From assembly GCA_018608245.1 (NCBI GenBank), contig JABAZY010000019.1, positions 90,782 through 131,008 on the forward strand: 40,227 nucleotides of DNA, given 5' to 3'. Positions 26,447 to 34,885 of the stretch are shown here, in pieces. The notes under the pieces were generated by a model. It made no database searches, was not told the DNA's origin, and saw only the letters and a program-made list of their open reading frames with translations. Both the position numbers and the translations under genes were made by a program. The DNA comes from Alphaproteobacteria bacterium (GTDB lineage Bacteria; Pseudomonadota; Alphaproteobacteria; Micavibrionales; Micavibrionaceae). How positions within the stretch are numbered: position 1 is the stretch's first letter; each line of letters begins with the position of its first letter.

Positions 26447-27463
26447 TTAAGGGAAGCTAACGCTACCTTCGCTACGTTTATATAATTTTTTATCAGACTT
26501 CTGCGCTTCTAGCTCACGTTTAACAGCGTTTGTGCTCATGCTGGCACCTTCTTGTAACGTAAGATATTCATGCAACAGAATAATACTAATGCGGCGATTA
26601 CGCGGGTCATTCGCGTTCTCCGCAAATAAATGGTCAGTGTCTGACTTCCCGACAACGTTATTAATACGTGTTTTAGGAATACCCGCTTTAACCAACTCAC
26701 GACGGCTGGCATTGGCACGGTCGGATGATAATTCCCAGTTTGTATAAGTAGCGCCCGATCCATAAGGTAAGCTATCGGTATGACCACGCACGGAGACTTC
26801 ATTCGGTAATTTTTGAATGATGGTTGTTAATTTACGAATAAGCTTTTTGGTATGCGGAAGCGGGATAGCACTCCCCACTGCAAATAAAGGTTTTCCTTCT
26901 TGGTCGATAATTTGAATACGCAAGCCCTCTGGCGTCATATCAACTTTTAAGGCCTTCGCCATGTCTTTTAATTCTGGAGAGCTCTCGATTGATTTTTTAA
27001 TCGCAGCTTCTGCTTTTTTGAAATTCTCTTGTTCGCGTTTTTTGATTTCCTGCATTAATTGCGCATCAGTCAACTTCGTTAGTTTTTCACCTTGCTGTGT
27101 TGGTGTTTTGTCTAACGGCATGCTGCCGGGGCGCATCGCAGGGTCGGGGGCATTTTGTAATGTAGCGAGTGGCGTGGTGGTGGATGTCATCACACCTTCT
27201 GGTGATAAAGTAATACCACCCAAAATACCGCCAGCACCATCTGTTGTGTTTGAAACACGTGGTGTTGGTTTAAAATAATCGGCGATACCATTTTTTTGCA
27301 TGTCGGTGGTCACACTCAATAACCAAAGAAGCAGGAAGAATGCCATCATCGCTGTCACAAAGTCAGCATAGGCAACTTTCCACGCACCACCATGGTGACC
27401 GGCAGCGGTCTTCTTTACCTTTTTGATAATAATGGGTCTTAGTTCGTCTTGCTTATTAGACAT
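26447..27463 (-). CDS. motB: Flagellar stator protein MotB
   Basis: Peptidoglycan-anchored stator subunit that conducts protons with MotA. The 338-residue protein has a short cytoplasmic tail, one membrane helix (about 32-52, YADFVTAMMAFFLLLWLLSV) with the ion-carrying Asp34, a plug/linker rich in Pro and Gly, and a C-terminal OmpA-like domain with VRGHTDSLPYGS and NWELSSDRANASRRELV. The lone Asp and lack of polar partners fit the proton type. It starts 18 nt after motA, so the two form one operon. Confidence 0.96.
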   Translation of the reverse strand: MSNKQDELRPIIIKKVKKTAAGHHGGAWKVAYADFVTAMMAFFLLLWLLSVTTDMQKNGIADYFKPTPRVSNTTDGAGGILGGITLSPEGVMTSTTTPLATLQNAPDPAMRPGSMPLDKTPTQQGEKLTKLTDAQLMQEIKKREQENFKKAEAAIKKSIESSPELKDMAKALKVDMTPEGLRIQIIDQEGKPLFAVGSAIPLPHTKKLIRKLTTIIQKLPNEVSVRGHTDSLPYGSGATYTNWELSSDRANASRRELVKAGIPKTRINNVVGKSDTDHLFAENANDPRNRRISIILLHEYLTLQEGASMSTNAVKRELEAQKSDKKLYKRSEGSVSFP

Positions 27464-27481
27464 GCTTTTCTACCTACTAAT

Positions 27482-28372
27482 CTACGCGGTTGGCGCAGGA
27501 AGCTCGTTTAATTTATCTTCCAATTCAAGGAAGGTTGGCTGTACATCATGAGGTAGAAGTTTACGTGAAAATTCTACGGCCACTTGCGGTGCGGCACCAT
27601 TTAGGAAGGCCACAATACCCGCTTTGATACAACGGTAATACATGACCTTTGTATCTGCACGTGACGTCATCGCACCCGCGATAGGGCCAATAAATCCATA
27701 AGCTAACCAAACACCAAGGAAGGTACCCACAAGCGCGCCACCAATCATTTTACCTAGAATTTCTGGTGGCTCACTAATCGAGGCCATTGTTTTAATAACC
27801 CCCAATACCGCCGCCACAATACCAAGGGCGGGAACACCATCGGCCATTACTTGCACTGCATGGCCAGGGTGATGTTCATGGGCAGAAATTGTTTCTAGCT
27901 CTTCATCCATCAGCGAGTCAATTTCATGAGCGCTATCATTCCCTAATGAGATGATACGCAAATAATCACAGAGGAAAAGACTGGCATGATGATTATTCTG
28001 AAAGGTTGGAAATTGTTCAAATAATTTACTCTCTTCTGGACGCTCAATATGTTGCTCCAATGATAACCAACCTTTGGTTCTAGCTAATTTAAACACAGTG
28101 AATAGCATGCTCAGAAGTTCAACATAATCTTCTTTCGTATGTGCGGCAGGCTGAGATAGTGATTTAAAATAGTGTCCTGTGTTTTTAACAACATCCATTG
28201 GGTTGGCGACTAAGTACGCACAAACAGCAACACCCATAATAATCATAAACTCAGCAGGCATCGCCGGAAGTAGGGCGCCTGTGATTAAGTGCATACCTGC
28301 ATCATAACCTGCGGCTAATAGTAAGCCACCAAAAGTGAAAATAACAACAAAAGCTAGAGCAACAAACTTCAT
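27482..28372 (-). CDS. motA: Flagellar stator protein MotA
   Basis: Inner-membrane stator subunit with four helices that pushes on FliG. The 296-residue protein shows two N-terminal helices (about 2-22 and 36-54), a cytoplasmic loop with KLARTKGWLSLEQHIERPEES, and the C-terminal helices VPALGIVAAVLGVIKTMA and IGGALVGTFLGVWLAYGFIGPIA. The loop has the Arg/Glu-rich stretch needed for rotor contact. The mRNA leader carries two hairpins, one of which encloses the AAAGGA element. Confidence 0.96.
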   Translation of the reverse strand: MKFVALAFVVIFTFGGLLLAAGYDAGMHLITGALLPAMPAEFMIIMGVAVCAYLVANPMDVVKNTGHYFKSLSQPAAHTKEDYVELLSMLFTVFKLARTKGWLSLEQHIERPEESKLFEQFPTFQNNHHASLFLCDYLRIISLGNDSAHEIDSLMDEELETISAHEHHPGHAVQVMADGVPALGIVAAVLGVIKTMASISEPPEILGKMIGGALVGTFLGVWLAYGFIGPIAGAMTSRADTKVMYYRCIKAGIVAFLNGAAPQVAVEFSRKLLPHDVQPTFLELEDKLNELPAPTA

Positions 28373-28376
28373 GACG

Positions 28377-28422
28377 TTTAGAAATCCTTTCTAAAGGGGA
28401 GCTCAGGCACGAAAGGCCTGAG
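28377..28422 (-). promoter_or_regulatory. Hairpins in the motA leader, one enclosing a Shine-Dalgarno-like AAAGGA
   Basis: On the minus strand CTCAGGC-CTTTCGT-GCCTGAG (28402-28422) forms a 7-bp stem, and nearer the start TTTAGAAA-GGA-TTTCTAAA (28377-28395) forms an 8-bp stem with the GGA of the AAAGGA element in its loop. Neither is followed by a T-run, so they are not intrinsic terminators of hemB. The proximal hairpin ends 4 nt before the motA ATG and could modulate translation. Confidence 0.5.
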
Positions 28423-28502
28423 AGAATACATCACAATATTATGCCTGAATTCCTATAGATGACAAGCACATAGACACTATTATATAGAGTGGGTGGATAA
28501 TT

Positions 28503-29603
28503 TTAGGCTGATGTCTCTTTTAACCAATCGGCAACATCAATCGCGGAGTAGGTAACAATCATGTCAGCACCAGCGCGTTTGAAGGATAGTAAGCTTTCCA
28601 TCATAGAGTCTTTGAAGTTAATGGCGCCTGCTTGTGCGCCAAACTGCATCATCGCGTATTCACCACTAACTTGGTAAGCTGCGAGCGGTAATTCTGTTTT
28701 TAAACGTAAGTTCGCAAGTACGTCTAAGTAAGGCATACCAGGCTTTACCATTAATATATCAGCACCTTCTTGCTCATCCATCAACGCATCGCGAATGGCT
28801 TCACGGCCATTGGCAGGATCCATTTGATATGATTTTCTGTGCGCAGGCACTTTTGTGTCATGACCTAATGAACATCCAGCCGCATCGCGGAAGGGGCCAT
28901 AGAAAACAGAAGCGAATTTTGCGGCATAGGCCATCACAGGAACGTGTGAAAAGCCTGTCACATCTAATGCATGGCGGATTCCAGAAACTTGACCATCCAT
29001 CATGCCAGATGGGGCAACCATATCCGCACCTGCTTCGGCGGCAATAACAGCCTGCATCGCAACATTTTCAACGGTCTTGTCATTATCAACATCACCCATA
29101 GCGTTAATCGGGCCACAATGTCCGTGGTCTGTGTATTCGCAGAAACATAAATCAACGATGACCATAACATCAGGGGCGACTTCTTTGGCCGTGCTAACCA
29201 TACGGGCTAATAAGCCGTTTGGGCTCATTGAGTCGCTACCTGTATGGTCTTTATTATGTGATACGCCAAACAACATAACGGCTTTTACACCACTATCAGC
29301 GACTTGCTTCATCTTGTCTTTAAGGCTCTTTTCTGTCTCACGGTAAACGCCCGGCATGCTTTTGATTTCAACGCGTTCCTCTAAATCCTCTTCAATAAAG
29401 ATAGGCAAAATAAGGTCACTAACATGTAAATGATTTTCGCGCACCATGTCACGAATGGCGTCTGTGCGGCGTAATCTACGCATACGCACATGCGGAAAGC
29501 TATTTTCCGTTAAGCGTTTATGCTTTAGCTTTTCTGCGTGTGTAGAAGGCTCAGCAAGCTCTTTGGGTAAGAAGTCAGTTAAATCAGTTTTTTGATGTGT
29601 CAT
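28503..29603 (-). CDS. hemB: Delta-aminolevulinic acid dehydratase (porphobilinogen synthase), zinc type
   Basis: Condenses two 5-aminolevulinates to porphobilinogen in heme synthesis. The 366-residue protein has the active-site lysines Lys229 (in MAYAAKFASVFYGPFRDAA) and Lys287 (LMVKPGMPYLD), plus VAPSGMMDGQV. The metal loop reads VDLCFCEYTDHGHCG with Cys153, Cys155 and Cys163, i.e. the catalytic-zinc form rather than the Asp-containing Mg form described in several bacteria. The ATG has no ribosome site; a perfect extended -10 ends 9 nt upstream. motA-motB lie 130 nt downstream on the same strand. Confidence 0.97.
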   Translation of the reverse strand: MTHQKTDLTDFLPKELAEPSTHAEKLKHKRLTENSFPHVRMRRLRRTDAIRDMVRENHLHVSDLILPIFIEEDLEERVEIKSMPGVYRETEKSLKDKMKQVADSGVKAVMLFGVSHNKDHTGSDSMSPNGLLARMVSTAKEVAPDVMVIVDLCFCEYTDHGHCGPINAMGDVDNDKTVENVAMQAVIAAEAGADMVAPSGMMDGQVSGIRHALDVTGFSHVPVMAYAAKFASVFYGPFRDAAGCSLGHDTKVPAHRKSYQMDPANGREAIRDALMDEQEGADILMVKPGMPYLDVLANLRLKTELPLAAYQVSGEYAMMQFGAQAGAINFKDSMMESLLSFKRAGADMIVTYSAIDVADWLKETSA

Positions 29604-29612
29604 TTAGCTAAA

Positions 29613-29621
29613 ATTATATCA
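29613..29621 (-). promoter_or_regulatory. Extended -10 promoter of hemB
   Basis: Minus-strand TGATATAAT (29613-29621) is a perfect extended -10 (TGnTATAAT). It ends 9 nt before the hemB ATG, giving a leader of only a few nucleotides. Confidence 0.55.
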
Positions 29622-29728
29622 ATTATTATACGAATTTTAATAACATTAAGTTATTCTTATTGTAATGGGACATTTTTTCACCATTGTAAATGTTATTTTT
29701 TTCTGACAACATGTGCTCATAATATTTG

Positions 29729-29754
29729 CGTGGCGCGTTTATGCGCCTGAGCGT
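29729..29754 (+). repeat. Dispersed stem-loop repeat, copy A
   Basis: GGCGCGTTTATGCGCC core followed by TGAGCG. It aligns with copies B (37516-37541) and C (39198-39223) and keeps a stem despite substitutions: the T-A pair of B and C is C-G here, and an extra G-C pair replaces an A-C mismatch. It lies 7 nt before the AGGAG ribosome site of ldtR. Confidence 0.5.
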
Positions 29755-29772
29755 CTAAAAAGGAGATATAAA

Positions 29773-30240
29773 TTGTCATTATACTTTGAATCAATTCAGC
29801 TAATCGAACGCTTACATCGTTATTTCCTTGATGTGGTGAAGGTGGAGCTTGATCGTCGTAATTTACAGGATGTGAACAATATCCAAAGTTTGATCTTATA
29901 TAACATCGGTCATGATGAAATGACGGTGGGGGAATTGACCTTACGCGGTTACTACCTTGGGTCTAACGTGTCCTATAATGTGAAGAAAATGGTTGAAAAC
30001 GGCTATTTAGAACAGGAACGCTCAGTGCATGATAAACGCTCAATCCGTGTGAAGTTATCGGATAAAGGTAAAGAATTATACGCTGTACTATCTGAAATGA
30101 TGGATGGCCATGTGTCGAAGCTAGAAGGCACAGAATTAACGCCTGAGCGTCTAAAAGACTTCACAGAGACAATGCAAATGCTTGAACGCTTCTGGAATGC
30201 CCAAAGCCAGTTCACAGGACTATCTAGTCTCGAAGACTAA
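29773..30240 (+). CDS. ldtR: MarR-family transcriptional regulator, LdtR-like
   Basis: A 155-residue winged-helix regulator with the MarR core: NIQSLILYNIGHDEMTVGELT, recognition helix GSNVSYNVKKMVENGYL, and the wing VHDKRSIRVKLSDKGKELY. The dimerising N- and C-terminal helices are present. The N-terminus SLYFESIQLIERLHRYFLDVVK is typical of the alphaproteobacterial LdtR group, named for control of an L,D-transpeptidase gene in Liberibacter. The start is a TTG at 29773, chosen because AAGGAG sits 7 nt upstream; a longer frame from 29713 would read through the repeat and promoter region. An L,D-transpeptidase gene lies at 13838; direct control is inference. It faces hemB divergently. Confidence 0.85.
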   Translation: MSLYFESIQLIERLHRYFLDVVKVELDRRNLQDVNNIQSLILYNIGHDEMTVGELTLRGYYLGSNVSYNVKKMVENGYLEQERSVHDKRSIRVKLSDKGKELYAVLSEMMDGHVSKLEGTELTPERLKDFTETMQMLERFWNAQSQFTGLSSLED

Positions 30241-30245
30241 CTTCA

Positions 30246-30274
30246 TTGACATATATCTAAATTTTTGCCATAAC
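30246..30274 (+). promoter_or_regulatory. Promoter of the 291-residue orphan, ATTGACAT class
   Basis: TTGACA (30246-30251), 17 nt, CATAAC (30269-30274). It begins right after the ldtR stop, so the next gene is separately transcribed. Confidence 0.55.
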
Positions 30275-30305
30275 ACCTTTATCGTAATAAATAAGGGCAA
30301 TAATT

Positions 30306-31181
30306 ATGGCTGTTACACAAACACCTGAAATGCGTGAGAAAACTTTAGCAACGGCTATAGACAAGTTAAGCGCACGTCTTGTTGGCTTTGATATTACGCA
30401 AGCGGAACGCTTACAGCACCTTGATAGTGACAATCGAATCTTTCATGAGATACGTTTTAGCGATAGGGACGCTGAGTTGTTTAACAGTGCCTCTGAAAAA
30501 TTAGCTGAAAAGGGCATTCATTTTTCTATTCACTTACTACAGGCAACGCATGTCGAGCTTTCACAATTTTTGGATGGTGACGAGCGCGCAGTCGTTGAAC
30601 AATTCATACAGGGTTTTTTCGGAGATAATACAACACTTGGTATGGGGATTTACTCAACTAATTTGGACGTTGATGAACGATTTGTAATGGATTGGGATAG
30701 TTTACCTCTAAGCTATAGAGGGGTATCTGACGCGGATCAGTTGAAGAGAATACTGGCTATTGATTTAGTCACGAAGGCGGATATAAGCAGTAGTAAAAAG
30801 CTGGATGCGGATGAATTAGCAAGAATTAAATTACTACTCGAATCAGATGATCATAAATTCCTTTTAGAGATGACAGAGCAATTCAGAGAGATGGCGTATG
30901 AAGCAGATTATTTAGGAGTCATGAAAGATTTTGTGGAAAGTGATCTTGGCTCACAATTAATTGACGCTTGGAATAACCCAACTGACTACGTTAAACCTAG
31001 AATAGAAAAAAAATTCAAGGCAGATCGCGAGCTTGATATTAAGGATGAGATTACAAGAATTGCTAAAGTAAGTGACCAGTCTATCCGACTAAGATTGGAC
31101 TTAATCAGAAGCCGTAGACCAGCAATGGAATTAAGTTTAGTGCCAAACGGGGGTGGCCCAAAAGACCCAGAAGCTGGATAA
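30306..31181 (+). CDS. Protein of unknown function
   Basis: A 291-residue, strongly charged, mostly helical soluble protein (many Asp, Glu, Leu, Arg). No signal peptide, membrane helix or known motif is visible; the C-terminus ends with a Gly/Pro tail (VPNGGGPKDPEAG). AAGGG lies 8 nt upstream of the ATG and a TTGACA promoter precedes it. It is followed by another orphan with the same promoter type. Confidence 0.65.
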   Translation: MAVTQTPEMREKTLATAIDKLSARLVGFDITQAERLQHLDSDNRIFHEIRFSDRDAELFNSASEKLAEKGIHFSIHLLQATHVELSQFLDGDERAVVEQFIQGFFGDNTTLGMGIYSTNLDVDERFVMDWDSLPLSYRGVSDADQLKRILAIDLVTKADISSSKKLDADELARIKLLLESDDHKFLLEMTEQFREMAYEADYLGVMKDFVESDLGSQLIDAWNNPTDYVKPRIEKKFKADRELDIKDEITRIAKVSDQSIRLRLDLIRSRRPAMELSLVPNGGGPKDPEAG

Positions 31182-31206
31182 CTTTATTACAAAAAACTCA
31201 AAGTGA

Positions 31207-31236
31207 TTGACATTATCGAAATAGATTGTCTTAATA
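31207..31236 (+). promoter_or_regulatory. Promoter of the 135-residue orphan, ATTGACAT class
   Basis: TTGACA (31207-31212) in the string ATTGACATTAT. The -10 is less clear: TTAATA at 18 nt (31231-31236) or CTTAAT at 17 nt. Confidence 0.4.
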
Positions 31237-31266
31237 AATTTAGAATTTTAGAACAGGGAAAATAAT

Positions 31267-31674
31267 ATGGGTAATTTAGCTGTTGGTGGTACATTCGGAA
31301 GCGCCACATTATTAGATCAAGTAAATGCATTTGTTGCGCGTGCGTTGCCTCAAGAATTAGTAGGTGAAATTTTTAAAACGCAAGATGGACTTGATCAAGC
31401 AAGAGAGGTGGCCAGAACAAGTCCAACAATTCATAGATGGGTTGCGATTGCATCTAAGGCCAATGAGGCTGGTGATCGTGAAGGAATATCTCATGCTAAA
31501 TCAGTGTTGGATCAAGAAGTTACTATGATAAATTTTAAAGTGTTAGGTGTTCCTGGTAATCCTTTTGCGCCAGTTGAAACTTTCGAAGATAAATTAGCGC
31601 GTTATGATGAGGCAGATCTAACGGATCGTTCTATTCAAATGCTGCAAGACCGGTCTGCGCCCGCCCTAGTATAA
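31267..31674 (+). CDS. Protein of unknown function
   Basis: A 135-residue soluble protein, not recognised, with a Gly-rich start ([19 protein letters not shown]) followed by probable helices. AGGGA with good spacing precedes the ATG. Its last 44 nt overlap the 3' end of the convergent gcdH gene, an antisense overlap of coding regions. It shares the ATTGACAT promoter class with the gene before it. Confidence 0.65.
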   Translation: MGNLAVGGTFGSATLLDQVNAFVARALPQELVGEIFKTQDGLDQAREVARTSPTIHRWVAIASKANEAGDREGISHAKSVLDQEVTMINFKVLGVPGNPFAPVETFEDKLARYDEADLTDRSIQMLQDRSAPALV

Positions 31675-32806
31675 GTGCATGAATATCATGCGTACCTTCA
31701 TAGGTATTCACAGCTTCTAAATTCATCATGTGACGTATCACAGGGTATTCATCTGATATTCCATTACCACCCAACATGTCGCGACACGTGCGCGCAATAT
31801 CCAATGCTTTCCCACAATTATTACGTTTAAACATGGAAATGGTCTCTGCTGGTGCTTGATCCAAATCTTTCAATTGACCCAAACGATGCGCGGCGCATAA
31901 CCCCAGTGTTATCTCGGTTTGCATGTCGGCAAGTTTCTTTTGCACCAACTGATGACCTGCCAATGGCTTCCCATAGACTTCACGGTCCAGCACATATTCT
32001 CTAGCCGCGTGCCAGCAGGCTTCTGCAGCACCCATTACGCCCCAGCTAATGCCATAGCGTGCAGAGTTCAAACACATAAATGGTGCTTTCAAGCTATTGG
32101 TGTCTTCCAAACGATTCTCATCAGGTACAAAGACTTCATCCATCATGATACCACCAGTGATAGAGGCACGGAGTGAGAACTTGCCCTCAATCTTTGGCGC
32201 AACCAAACCATCCATACCTTTTTCAAGCAACAGGCCAATGGTCTTGCCTTCTTCATCATGCGCCCAAACAACAAACACATCCGCGATAGGGGAATTTGTA
32301 ATCCATTGTTTCGCACCAGATAACTTATATCCACCTTTAACTTTCTTGGCTTTAGTCACCATATGGCTCGGGTCTGACCCACCATCAGGTTCTGTTAGAC
32401 CGAAACAACCAATTAACTCACCTGTTGCTAACCCCGGCAACCATTTTTCTTTTTGCGCTTCCGTTCCAAATGTATGAATAGGATACATAACCAATGATGA
32501 CTGAACAGACAGGGCAGAGCGATAACCAGAATCAACGCGCTCCATCTCACGCGCGATTAATCCATAGGCTGTTTGCGATACACCAGAACAGCCATAACCC
32601 TCTAACGGTGCGCCTAATAACCCTAAGGCACCCATTTTTTTCATGACATCTGGGTCGAATTTTTCGTGTCGGTTGGCCTCGACAATGCCGGGGAGTAATT
32701 CCTTTTGGGCGAAGTCATGGGCACTATCGGCGATCATGCGGTCTTCGTCGCTAAGTAGATTGTTGAGGAGAAGGGGATCTTTCCAGTCGAATTCTGCTTT
32801 TTTCAT
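31631..32806 (-). CDS. gcdH: Glutaryl-CoA dehydrogenase (acyl-CoA dehydrogenase family)
   Basis: FAD enzyme that oxidises and decarboxylates glutaryl-CoA to crotonyl-CoA in lysine, tryptophan and glutarate breakdown. The 391 residues match the GcdH subfamily closely, particularly the C-terminus [19 protein letters not shown] followed by [22 protein letters not shown], with the catalytic Glu in TYEGTHDIH. The FAD site is in [14 protein letters not shown] and [17 protein letters not shown]. An electron-transferring flavoprotein is its expected partner and is not in the window. The ATG has no ribosome site but a TGATACAAT extended -10 ends 6 nt before it. The 3' end overlaps the 135-residue orphan by 44 nt. 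Confidence 0.93.
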   Translation of the reverse strand: MKKAEFDWKDPLLLNNLLSDEDRMIADSAHDFAQKELLPGIVEANRHEKFDPDVMKKMGALGLLGAPLEGYGCSGVSQTAYGLIAREMERVDSGYRSALSVQSSLVMYPIHTFGTEAQKEKWLPGLATGELIGCFGLTEPDGGSDPSHMVTKAKKVKGGYKLSGAKQWITNSPIADVFVVWAHDEEGKTIGLLLEKGMDGLVAPKIEGKFSLRASITGGIMMDEVFVPDENRLEDTNSLKAPFMCLNSARYGISWGVMGAAEACWHAAREYVLDREVYGKPLAGHQLVQKKLADMQTEITLGLCAAHRLGQLKDLDQAPAETISMFKRNNCGKALDIARTCRDMLGGNGISDEYPVIRHMMNLEAVNTYEGTHDIHALILGRAQTGLAAFE

Positions 32807-32821
32807 GTGTATATTGTATCA
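32787..32821. promoter_or_regulatory. Back-to-back promoters of gcdH and the DUF6898-like gene
   Basis: Minus strand: extended -10 TGATACAAT (-10 proper 32813-32818), 6 nt before the gcdH ATG at 32806. Plus strand: TCGAAT (32787-32792), 17 nt, TATATT (32810-32815), 8 nt before the ATG at 32824. The -10 boxes overlap by 3 bp; neither gene has a ribosome site. Confidence 0.5.
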
Positions 32822-32823
32822 TT

Positions 32824-33039
32824 ATGAATCCTAACAAGCCATTAAATCCTCTCGAAAATAGAGAAATTATCATCGAATTCCATCCAGTAGGGAATTTGGT
32901 GAAAGTCGCGGCTATGGATACTGCGACTTTGATTGAAATCTCTATCCAAGGGCCGAAAACTGCTTCCGAAGAAACTTTGAAAAGAAATGCGTTGAAACGC
33001 CTTGAATATGTTCTGCGGAAAAGAGGGTTTTTAGAGTAG
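32824..33039 (+). CDS. Small conserved protein (resembles DUF6898)
   Basis: A 71-residue protein with IIIEFHPVGNLVKVAAMDTATLIEISIQGP and ending RNALKRLEYVLRKRGFLE. This fits a short alphaproteobacterial family that I recall as DUF6898 and that is often beside glyA or rpiB; function unknown. The start is 17 nt from that of the divergent gcdH, and no ribosome site precedes it. rpiB follows after 42 nt. Confidence 0.7.
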   Translation: MNPNKPLNPLENREIIIEFHPVGNLVKVAAMDTATLIEISIQGPKTASEETLKRNALKRLEYVLRKRGFLE

Positions 33040-33046
33040 AATTGGC

Positions 33047-33075
33047 TTGAAATAAGGGTTCTTGCGCTTTATAAC
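33047..33075 (+). promoter_or_regulatory. Leaderless-type promoter of rpiB
   Basis: TTGAAA (33047-33052), 17 nt, TATAAC (33070-33075), then exactly 6 nt (AACCTC) to the ATG at 33082. Both boxes are good sigma70 matches and there is no room for a Shine-Dalgarno site. Confidence 0.6.
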
Positions 33076-33081
33076 AACCTC

Positions 33082-33510
33082 ATGACAATAAAAGTAGCCA
33101 TAGCATGCGATCACGGTGGGGTTGCGCTTAAAAATTACCTTAAACAGCAAATCACAAATGTTGAGTGGGTTGATTTAGGTGCGAATGGTACTGAGTCGGT
33201 CGATTATCCAGATTACGGCTACAAAATTGCTGATGCCGTAGCTGGTGGGCAGGCACAGCTTGGTGTCGCAATTTGTGGGTCAGGCATAGGAATTTCCATC
33301 GCCTGTAATCGTAACAAAGCTATCCGCGCTGCTTTATGCACAGACACAACAATGGCGCGCCTAACCCGTGAGCATAATGACGCAAACATAGTTTGCTTGG
33401 GCGCGCGTCTAACGGGCGATGTCTTGGCGAAGGAAATTGTCGAAACATTTATAAAAACAGAATTTGAAGGCGGACGTCATGTAACCCGTGTCGAAAAACT
33501 TACGAAGTAG
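33082..33510 (+). CDS. rpiB: Ribose-5-phosphate isomerase B
   Basis: Interconverts ribose 5-phosphate and ribulose 5-phosphate. The 142-residue protein begins with KVAIACDHGGVALKNYL, and has DYPDYGYKIADAVAGGQAQLGVAICGSGIGISIACNRN with the active-site Cys in CGSGIG, and REHNDANIVCLGARL. All belong to the RpiB/LacAB family. It is followed by glyA after 32 nt, the usual alphaproteobacterial order. Confidence 0.97.
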   Translation: MTIKVAIACDHGGVALKNYLKQQITNVEWVDLGANGTESVDYPDYGYKIADAVAGGQAQLGVAICGSGIGISIACNRNKAIRAALCTDTTMARLTREHNDANIVCLGARLTGDVLAKEIVETFIKTEFEGGRHVTRVEKLTK

Positions 33511-33542
33511 CATTAATAAATTTATCATAGAAGGAAAATACC

Positions 33543-34859
33543 ATGAGCAACGCAGCCAAAAGCTTTACAATCGCAGACACATATTTCGGTGCAAATTTAT
33601 CCGAAACTGATCCAGATGTATCAAACGCAATCCAAAGCGAATTTAAACGTCAGCAAGATCAAATCGAATTAATCGCGTCTGAAAACATTGTGTCAAAAGC
33701 TGTGATGCAAGCACAAGGTTCAGTCCTAACAAATAAGTATGCTGAAGGTTATCCAGGAAAACGTTACTACCAAGGATGTGAATATGTTGATGTCACTGAA
33801 ACGTTAGCTATCGAACGCGCAAAGAAAATCTTTGGTTGTAAGTACGTAAACGTGCAACCACATTCTGGAGCACAAGCAAACCAAGGTGTATTCCAAGCAT
33901 TGCTTAAGCCAGGCGATACTTTCTTGGGTATGTCACTGGCTTCAGGTGGTCACTTAACACATGGTGCGAAGCCTAACCAATCAGGTAAATGGTTTAACGC
34001 TATTCAATATGGCGTAAAAGAATCAGACGGTCTGATCGATTATGTTGAAGTTGAAAAATTAGCGCTTGAGCATAAACCAAAATTAATTGTGGCAGGGGCG
34101 TCCGCCTACCCACGCGTTATTGATTGGAAACGTTTCCGCGAAATCGCTGATAAAGTTGACGCTTACTTGTTTGTCGACATGGCGCATTACGCAGGTCTGG
34201 TTGCCGGTGGATCATATCCATCACCACTTGAATATGCAGATGTTGTCACAACAACAACCCACAAAACTCTACGTGGCCCACGTGGCGGAATGATCTTGTC
34301 GAATGACGAAGATATGGGTAAGAAATTTAATTCTGCCATCTTCCCTGGTCTACAGGGTGGTCCTCTACAACATGTGATCGCGGCCAAAGCGGTTGCCTTC
34401 GGTGAAGTTCTACAGCCTGCTTTCAAAGAATATGCACAAGCCATCGTTGATAACGCAAAGACATTAGCATCGACACTTGTGGATGGTGGTCTTGATATCG
34501 TTTCTGGCGGAACAGACTCACACATCGTTCTTGTTGACCTTCGTCCTAAAAATATCACAGGTGATATTGCTGACTTGGCGCTAGAACATGCAGGTATTAC
34601 GTGTAACAAAAACGCCGTGCCTTTCGACCCGGCCCCACCAATGGTAACCTCTGGTATCCGTTTAGGCACACCAGCAGGGACGACACGTGGTTTTGGTTCT
34701 GCTGAATGGGCACAGATCGGTGAGATGATTCTAGAAGTTCTTGATGGTGTTGCCACAAACGGCCCAGAAGGAAACAAGGACGTTGAGAAATCGGTAAAAG
34801 CAAAAGTAAAAGCTCTATGCGACCGTTTCCCAATCTACGAAGAAGCTTCTAACATTTAG
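33543..34859 (+). CDS. glyA: Serine hydroxymethyltransferase
   Basis: PLP enzyme converting serine and tetrahydrofolate to glycine and methylene-THF, the main one-carbon source. The 438-residue sequence has [69 protein letters not shown], the PLP lysine in [19 protein letters not shown], and [26 protein letters not shown]. The ATG has AAGGAAA 7 nt upstream. It lies in rpiB-glyA-nrdR order, all on the plus strand. Confidence 0.98.
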   Translation: MSNAAKSFTIADTYFGANLSETDPDVSNAIQSEFKRQQDQIELIASENIVSKAVMQAQGSVLTNKYAEGYPGKRYYQGCEYVDVTETLAIERAKKIFGCKYVNVQPHSGAQANQGVFQALLKPGDTFLGMSLASGGHLTHGAKPNQSGKWFNAIQYGVKESDGLIDYVEVEKLALEHKPKLIVAGASAYPRVIDWKRFREIADKVDAYLFVDMAHYAGLVAGGSYPSPLEYADVVTTTTHKTLRGPRGGMILSNDEDMGKKFNSAIFPGLQGGPLQHVIAAKAVAFGEVLQPAFKEYAQAIVDNAKTLASTLVDGGLDIVSGGTDSHIVLVDLRPKNITGDIADLALEHAGITCNKNAVPFDPAPPMVTSGIRLGTPAGTTRGFGSAEWAQIGEMILEVLDGVATNGPEGNKDVEKSVKAKVKALCDRFPIYEEASNI

Positions 34860-34885
34860 TAGGTAAAAGAAAGGCTAGCAAGTAA

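Noticed and set aside
28402-28422. Intrinsic terminator of hemB
   Set aside because: The 7-bp hairpin is not followed by a T-run on the minus strand, so it was recorded as a leader hairpin of motA.
29713-29772. N-terminal extension of LdtR from the ATG-like start at 29713
   Set aside because: It would translate through repeat copy A and the Shine-Dalgarno site; the TTG at 29773 with AAGGAG at 7 nt gives the family N-terminus.
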